Assembly (NCBI RefSeq): GCF_024972775.1
Contig: NZ_CP092282.1
Location: 2,721,001-2,785,000, forward strand
Direction: 5' to 3'
Origin: Dehalobacter sp. DCM
Lineage (GTDB): Bacteria; Bacillota; Desulfitobacteriia; Desulfitobacteriales; Syntrophobotulaceae
DNA length: 64,000 nt
In this document: positions 60,317-64,000 of the stretch, piece after piece
Layout of the letters: each line of letters begins with the position of its first letter
How positions within the stretch are numbered: position 1 is the first letter of the stretch
Program-made: the position numbers and the translations under genes
Notes under the pieces: model-generated
What the model saw: only the letters and a program-made list of their open reading frames with translations
Told to the model about the DNA's origin: nothing
Databases searched by the model: none

Positions 60317-61498
60317 ATGACGCGAACAGTAACCTCAAGAAATCGAAACCCTATCGATTATTCAGCAATGGGCGTACTTTCCGCCGCCCATTCCTTAAAT
60401 GATCTTTACGCTAATTATATACCGGCACTTCTTCCATTTCTCGTTTTATCCCTGGGATTAAACGCCACAAAAGCTGCGATTCTCGTTTCTGCATTTTCTC
60501 TGGCCTCTTCGTTTGCTCAGCCGGTATTTGGCTATTTTCTTGACAAACAGGGAATACGGTGGTTCGTCCATGTCGGTACATTATGGATGGCTGTTTGGCT
60601 GTCCCTGTGCGGCTATATTAATAACTTTCCGCTTCTGATCCTGATTTGCGCACTGGCAGGACTTGGAACAGCGGCTTTTCACCCCCAAGCTTCAACGATG
60701 ATCAGCGTAATCGCTAAACAGAAAAGAGGCATTCTTTTGTCCCTCTTCATTGCCTTTGGCAATATTGGATTCGCGTTAAGCCTCCTGATCCTCCCTCCGT
60801 TTTTTGCCCATTTTGGTCTGAAGGCTACGCTGTTTACAGTCATCCCTGGAATTGCCGTAGCCATACTCCTGTACTTTTTTGCCCCGAAGCAGGAATACTT
60901 AAAAGGTAATTCTATTCCCTTTTCTGAAGTTCTATCTTCCCTCGGCTCGGCATCCAGGGAGTTGATTATCATTATCGTGGTCATTGCGATCCGTGCCTTA
61001 GTTTATTCCGGTATCCTGACCCTGTTTCCGCTTTATTTTTCGACGAAGACACTGATTATATCCTGGAATAATTTGATGTTTATCATGCTTTTCTGCGGAG
61101 CCCTTGGTGGTGTACTCGGCGGTTTCCTTTCCGACCGTTTCGGGCGAAAAAAAATAACGGTCATTTCCTTGATTCTAACTACACCGCTGTTTTTTGCCTT
61201 CATAAATTCCACCGGAATAATTAGTACCGTGATGCTGGCATTTGCCGGGGCCAGTTTACTCTCCAGCTTTTCTGTAACGGTCGTTCAAGCCCAAGAGGCA
61301 ATACCGAATAATAAATCCCTGGCTTCCGGGATCTCAATGGGACTGGCTAACGGTGTCGGCAGTTTATTAGTTATTCCCGTCGGTCGGATTGGTGATCTCT
61401 ACGGCTTGAATAACGCTTTTATCGTTCTATTTATTTTACCTGTCATAGCAGGGTTTGTTGCACTGTTTATGAAAAATGACAGAACGGCAAAAGAATAA
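60317..61498 (+). CDS. MFS transporter, fosmidomycin-resistance (Fsr) type
   Basis: 393 residues, 12 membrane helices. It has the Fsr-like start LSAAHSLNDLYANYIPALLPFLV, LAGLGTAAFHPQASTMI after the fourth helix and GGFLSDRFGRKKITV in the central loop. Relatives export fosmidomycin or other small molecules; the natural substrate is unknown. AGGAG precedes the ATG. It is followed by a TPP riboswitch that belongs to the next operon. Nothing ties it to thiamine. Confidence 0.88.
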   Translation: MTRTVTSRNRNPIDYSAMGVLSAAHSLNDLYANYIPALLPFLVLSLGLNATKAAILVSAFSLASSFAQPVFGYFLDKQGIRWFVHVGTLWMAVWLSLCGYINNFPLLILICALAGLGTAAFHPQASTMISVIAKQKRGILLSLFIAFGNIGFALSLLILPPFFAHFGLKATLFTVIPGIAVAILLYFFAPKQEYLKGNSIPFSEVLSSLGSASRELIIIIVVIAIRALVYSGILTLFPLYFSTKTLIISWNNLMFIMLFCGALGGVLGGFLSDRFGRKKITVISLILTTPLFFAFINSTGIISTVMLAFAGASLLSSFSVTVVQAQEAIPNNKSLASGISMGLANGVGSLLVIPVGRIGDLYGLNNAFIVLFILPVIAGFVALFMKNDRTAKE

Positions 61499-61539
61499 AT
61501 TCTGGTTGCCATCTATTATCGCTTGTGATAGGATGAGAA

Positions 61540-61635
61540 TAATTCAATAGAATGGGGAGCTGGAGTGCCGGCTGAGAGGGATAAACGTATCCGACCCTTA
61601 AAACTGATCTGGGTAATGCCAGCGTAGTATAAACC
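61540..61635 (+). ncRNA. TPP riboswitch (THI element)
   Basis: GGGGAGCTGGAGTGCCGGCT, GCTGAGAGGG, GACCCTTAAAACTGATCTGG and GGTAATGCCAGCGTAG are all THI-box landmarks in the right order. It binds thiamine pyrophosphate and probably shuts the downstream operon through the terminator at 61649-61675. Confidence 0.96.
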
Positions 61636-61648
61636 TTTTTATATTCAT

Positions 61649-61675
61649 AACGCTGCATCTGCAGCGTTTATTTTT
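61649..61675 (+). terminator. Riboswitch-controlled terminator
   Basis: AACGCTGC and GCAGCGTT form an 8-base-pair stem with a 4-base loop, followed by TTATTTTT. It is placed 14 bases after the TPP aptamer, as expected for premature termination when TPP is bound. Confidence 0.85.
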
Positions 61676-61741
61676 GCACTGCGTTGATTGTATTCCATTC
61701 TATGAATGAACAAACACTAAGATAAAAAGGAGATTGAGTTC

Positions 61742-62044
61742 ATGGCGAAAATTACAATGGCATTTCAAGTTATCCCTAAGGTAGAGGAATCTAAAATCTA
61801 CCCGGTTGTTGACGAGGCGATCAAAGTTGTCCAGCAAAGCGGCCTAACCTATGAAGTAGGACCAATGGAAACAGCAATTGAAGGTGAGCCTGATGAAATC
61901 TGGCGAGTTATCAAGGAGGCAATGGAAGCCTGTATTCAAGCAGGTGCTTCCCGCGTCATGACCAACGTAAAAATTGATTATGTCCCCCAAGGATCAACTA
62001 TCAGCGAAAAGATTAGCAAATACCGCACAACGCAAACGACATAA
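61742..62044 (+). CDS. Thiamine-binding protein, MTH1187/YqgV family
   Basis: 100 residues with a ferredoxin-like fold: ITMAFQVIPKVEESKIYPVVDEAIKVV, GLTYEVGPMETAIEGEPDEIW and RVMTNVKIDYVP. Family members bind thiamine or related pyrimidines. It is the first gene after the TPP riboswitch, so it is part of the thiamine regulon. AAAGGAG precedes the ATG. A role in capturing HMP or thiamine in the cytoplasm is inferred. Confidence 0.9.
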   Translation: MAKITMAFQVIPKVEESKIYPVVDEAIKVVQQSGLTYEVGPMETAIEGEPDEIWRVIKEAMEACIQAGASRVMTNVKIDYVPQGSTISEKISKYRTTQTT

Positions 62045-62147
62045 GCAGATAATTTTTATCTTAACAACTTTGTTAAACTCGTAAATCTTATCCTGTACTA
62101 ATAATCGGCTCTCGTTATCAATCATTCTAAAAAAGAGGGAATCCGAA

Positions 62148-62948
62148 TTGTTGTCAAAAAATACTGCTAATGTAAAGATCAAAAAATGGTATACGTATGC
62201 TCCGGCAATGATTTTCCTGGTACTAATTGTGGCCGTGTGGCAGTTGACCGTCTATAAATATCAGATTCCGCCATGGCTTCTTCCCTCTCCTTCTCAAATC
62301 GGAGAAGCACTCTGGGAAACGCGCGGTCTGATTTGGGAACATACCATCATGACGGTTTTTGAGACGACCGTCGGTCTCTTCTTGGCAGTCATTCTCGGTA
62401 TCGCCACCAGCACGCTGATGTCACTCTTACCTTTTACCCGAAGGGTCTTTTATCCTTTTCTGATCATATCGCAAACAATTCCCATTATCGCCGTAGCTCC
62501 GCTGCTTCTTCTTTGGCTTGGTTACGGGTTGCTGCCAAAAATTGTGATCATTGTCATGGTCTGTTTCTTTCCGATAGCAATCACCTTGCTCGAAGGTCTC
62601 GAACTAAGCAATTTGGATCTCCTGCATTTGCTGCAGAGTATGGGTGCCTCACCGTGGCAAATATTTGTTCTGATCCGCTGGCCGCATGCGATGCCCGCTC
62701 TGTTTTCCGGGTTAAAGATAGCGGCAACGTACAGCGTGATGACTGCTGTCATCAGCGAATGGTTGGGAGCAAGCCGCGGTCTGGGGGTCTATCTGCTGCG
62801 CTCATCCAACAATTTTTTAACTGACCGGGTTTTTGCTGCTATTATTGCGATTACATTGCTTAGTTTCTTGTATTACGCGGTAATCATCTTATTGACGCGT
62901 CTGGCACTTCCGTGGTACGCACGCTCAAAGAAGAACCAGACGATATAA
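62148..62948 (+). CDS. thiX: ABC transporter permease for thiamine precursor (ThiX-like)
   Basis: 266 residues, six membrane helices. The binding-protein-dependent permease motif is EGLELSNLDLLHLLQSMGASPWQIFVLIRWPHAMPALFSGLK (EAA loop, about 145-185). A TTG start follows GAGGGA. It resembles the SsuC/TauC/ThiX group. With the THI5-like lipoprotein behind it and the riboswitch ahead, it would import a pyrimidine precursor of thiamine. The ATPase gene must lie beyond the right edge. Confidence 0.88.
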   Translation: MLSKNTANVKIKKWYTYAPAMIFLVLIVAVWQLTVYKYQIPPWLLPSPSQIGEALWETRGLIWEHTIMTVFETTVGLFLAVILGIATSTLMSLLPFTRRVFYPFLIISQTIPIIAVAPLLLLWLGYGLLPKIVIIVMVCFFPIAITLLEGLELSNLDLLHLLQSMGASPWQIFVLIRWPHAMPALFSGLKIAATYSVMTAVISEWLGASRGLGVYLLRSSNNFLTDRVFAAIIAITLLSFLYYAVIILLTRLALPWYARSKKNQTI

Positions 62949-63019
62949 GTAACGTCTTCTGTTAATTGTCCATAAAGAAATGCATACAAAGAGAACATAC
63001 GTACTTTAGGAGGAACTAT

Positions 63020-64000
63020 ATGAAAAGAATACTTATTATACTAACGACACTACTGATAACGTTCACACTGTCCATCACCGGCTGTGCCAAACAATCCGGA
63101 GAGGATACGAACCAAAACAATCAACCGGTCAAAGTGACCTTGATGCTGGATTGGACACCCAATACCAATCATTCAGGGCTCTTTGTCGCTCTGGAAAAAG
63201 ATTACTTTAAAGCTCAAGGCTTAGACGTCTCCATTGTCAACCCATCTACTCAGGGAACACTCGAACAAATGGTTGCGACAGGCAATGTCGAATTTGGTAT
63301 CAGTGCACAGGAGCAAGTCACTACGGCACGTTTGAGCGGGCTGCCGTTGGTATCCCTCGCCGCGGTTATTCAACACAATACATCCGGTTTTGCTTCGCTT
63401 CAGCAGAAAAACATTCAAACTGCGCGGGATTTTGAAAACAAAACCTATGGCGGCTGGGGTCTTCCCTCAGAAACGGCTATTCTTTCCGCTTTAATGAAAA
63501 AAGAAAATGCTGATTTCTCAAAACTTAAGATGATCAATATTGGCGAAGCAGACCAATTGGCTTCACTGAAAGAAAATATCGATTTAACTTGGATCTTTTA
63601 TGGTTGGACCGGTATCCAAGCCGAAGTCAGAGGCCAGGACTTGAATATGCTGTGGTTAAAGGATATTGACCCTGCACTGGATTACTATACGCCAGTCATT
63701 GTCACCAATGAAAAGATGATCACCGAGAATCCGAATGTCGTAAAAAAGCTGATGACAGCCATCAGTGCAGGCTATGATTATGCTAGTCAAAACCCCGAGG
63801 AAGCTGCGGAAATTCTGATCAAACACGCACCGGAATCCGATCCGGAAATGATCAAAAAAAGCCAGGCATGGTTAAGTCCGCAATACAAAGCAGATGCATC
63901 CCGTTGGGGTGAGCAGAAAGCAAGTGTTTGGGAAAACTACAGTCAATGGTTATATGATAATAAACTTACGGAAAATAAAATGGATGCCTCGAAAGCCTTC
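63020..64000 (+). CDS. thiY: ABC transporter substrate-binding lipoprotein, THI5/NMT1-like (3' end outside window)
   Basis: 327 visible codons, open at the right edge. Signal peptide of 20 residues with lipobox SITGC, so it is lipid-anchored. Mature protein: VTLMLDWTPNTNHSGLFVAL, a hallmark of the NMT1/THI5 family, then GNVEFGISAQEQ and YGGWGLPSETAI. It would bind formylaminopyrimidine or HMP and deliver it to the permease. GGAGG precedes the ATG at 63020. It is the third gene of the TPP-controlled operon. Confidence 0.9.
   Translation, partial: MKRILIILTTLLITFTLSITGCAKQSGEDTNQNNQPVKVTLMLDWTPNTNHSGLFVALEKDYFKAQGLDVSIVNPSTQGTLEQMVATGNVEFGISAQEQVTTARLSGLPLVSLAAVIQHNTSGFASLQQKNIQTARDFENKTYGGWGLPSETAILSALMKKENADFSKLKMINIGEADQLASLKENIDLTWIFYGWTGIQAEVRGQDLNMLWLKDIDPALDYYTPVIVTNEKMITENPNVVKKLMTAISAGYDYASQNPEEAAEILIKHAPESDPEMIKKSQAWLSPQYKADASRWGEQKASVWENYSQWLYDNKLTENKMDASKAF

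Overview
The window reads as chromosome of an anaerobic, spore-forming, low-to-mid GC Firmicute, most likely Clostridia of the Peptococcaceae/Desulfitobacteriaceae type. That placement is inference. It rests on the sporulation factor sigma-K at the left edge, the Firmicutes gene order alaS-ireB-ruvX-DUF1292-mltG-U32, strong AGGAGG ribosome sites with many GTG/TTG starts, a molybdopterin oxidoreductase, a UroD-like methyltransferase, MenG, and sigma-54 control of accessory metabolism. I saw no rRNA, tRNA, CRISPR array or prophage.

Layout. 1-6.7 kb: sigK (cut by the edge), a DUF4405 membrane protein, a PilM-PilN fusion with PilO, DUF4911, a U32 tRNA-hydroxylation peptidase and mltG. 7-17.6 kb, all minus strand: DUF1292, ruvX, a tiny zinc ribbon, a ferredoxin-type aldo/keto reductase, ireB, alaS, an AI-2E permease, a zinc ribbon with a PRC-barrel protein, and the iscR-iscS-iscU-mnmA operon for Fe-S assembly and tRNA thiolation. 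17.8-25 kb: rarA, amj, several small or unknown genes, uvrC. 25.0-25.6 kb: an unusual cluster of palindromic repeats. 25.6-28.2 kb: M23 peptidase, bactofilin, MarR, and a stretch resembling a truncated group II intron. 28.4-33.8 kb, minus: acuA, adenosylhomocysteinase, an Mrp/Nbp35 ATPase, pepF, a CYTH protein.

34-47 kb is the accessory heart of the window. It holds a soluble chemoreceptor, a two-subunit molybdopterin oxidoreductase, two MFS transporters, a LysR regulator, a sigma-54 activator, a UroD-like methyltransferase and a TetR regulator. Three canonical -24/-12 promoters (GG-N10-GC) lie before the chemoreceptor, the molybdoenzyme and the first transporter, and a sigma-54 enhancer-binding protein is encoded nearby. 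Together they look like one inducible uptake, reduction and taxis system for an unidentified, possibly aromatic, electron acceptor.

47-64 kb returns to housekeeping: acetyl-CoA synthetase (the expected target of AcuA), threonine synthase, a nucleoside kinase, nth, a two-PRC-barrel protein, an FAD protein, HAD phosphatase, acyltransferase, YigZ, a hotdog thioesterase, a CBS protein, menG and an MFS exporter. It ends with a TPP-riboswitch-controlled operon (thiamine-binding protein, ABC permease, THI5-like lipoprotein) that runs off the right edge.
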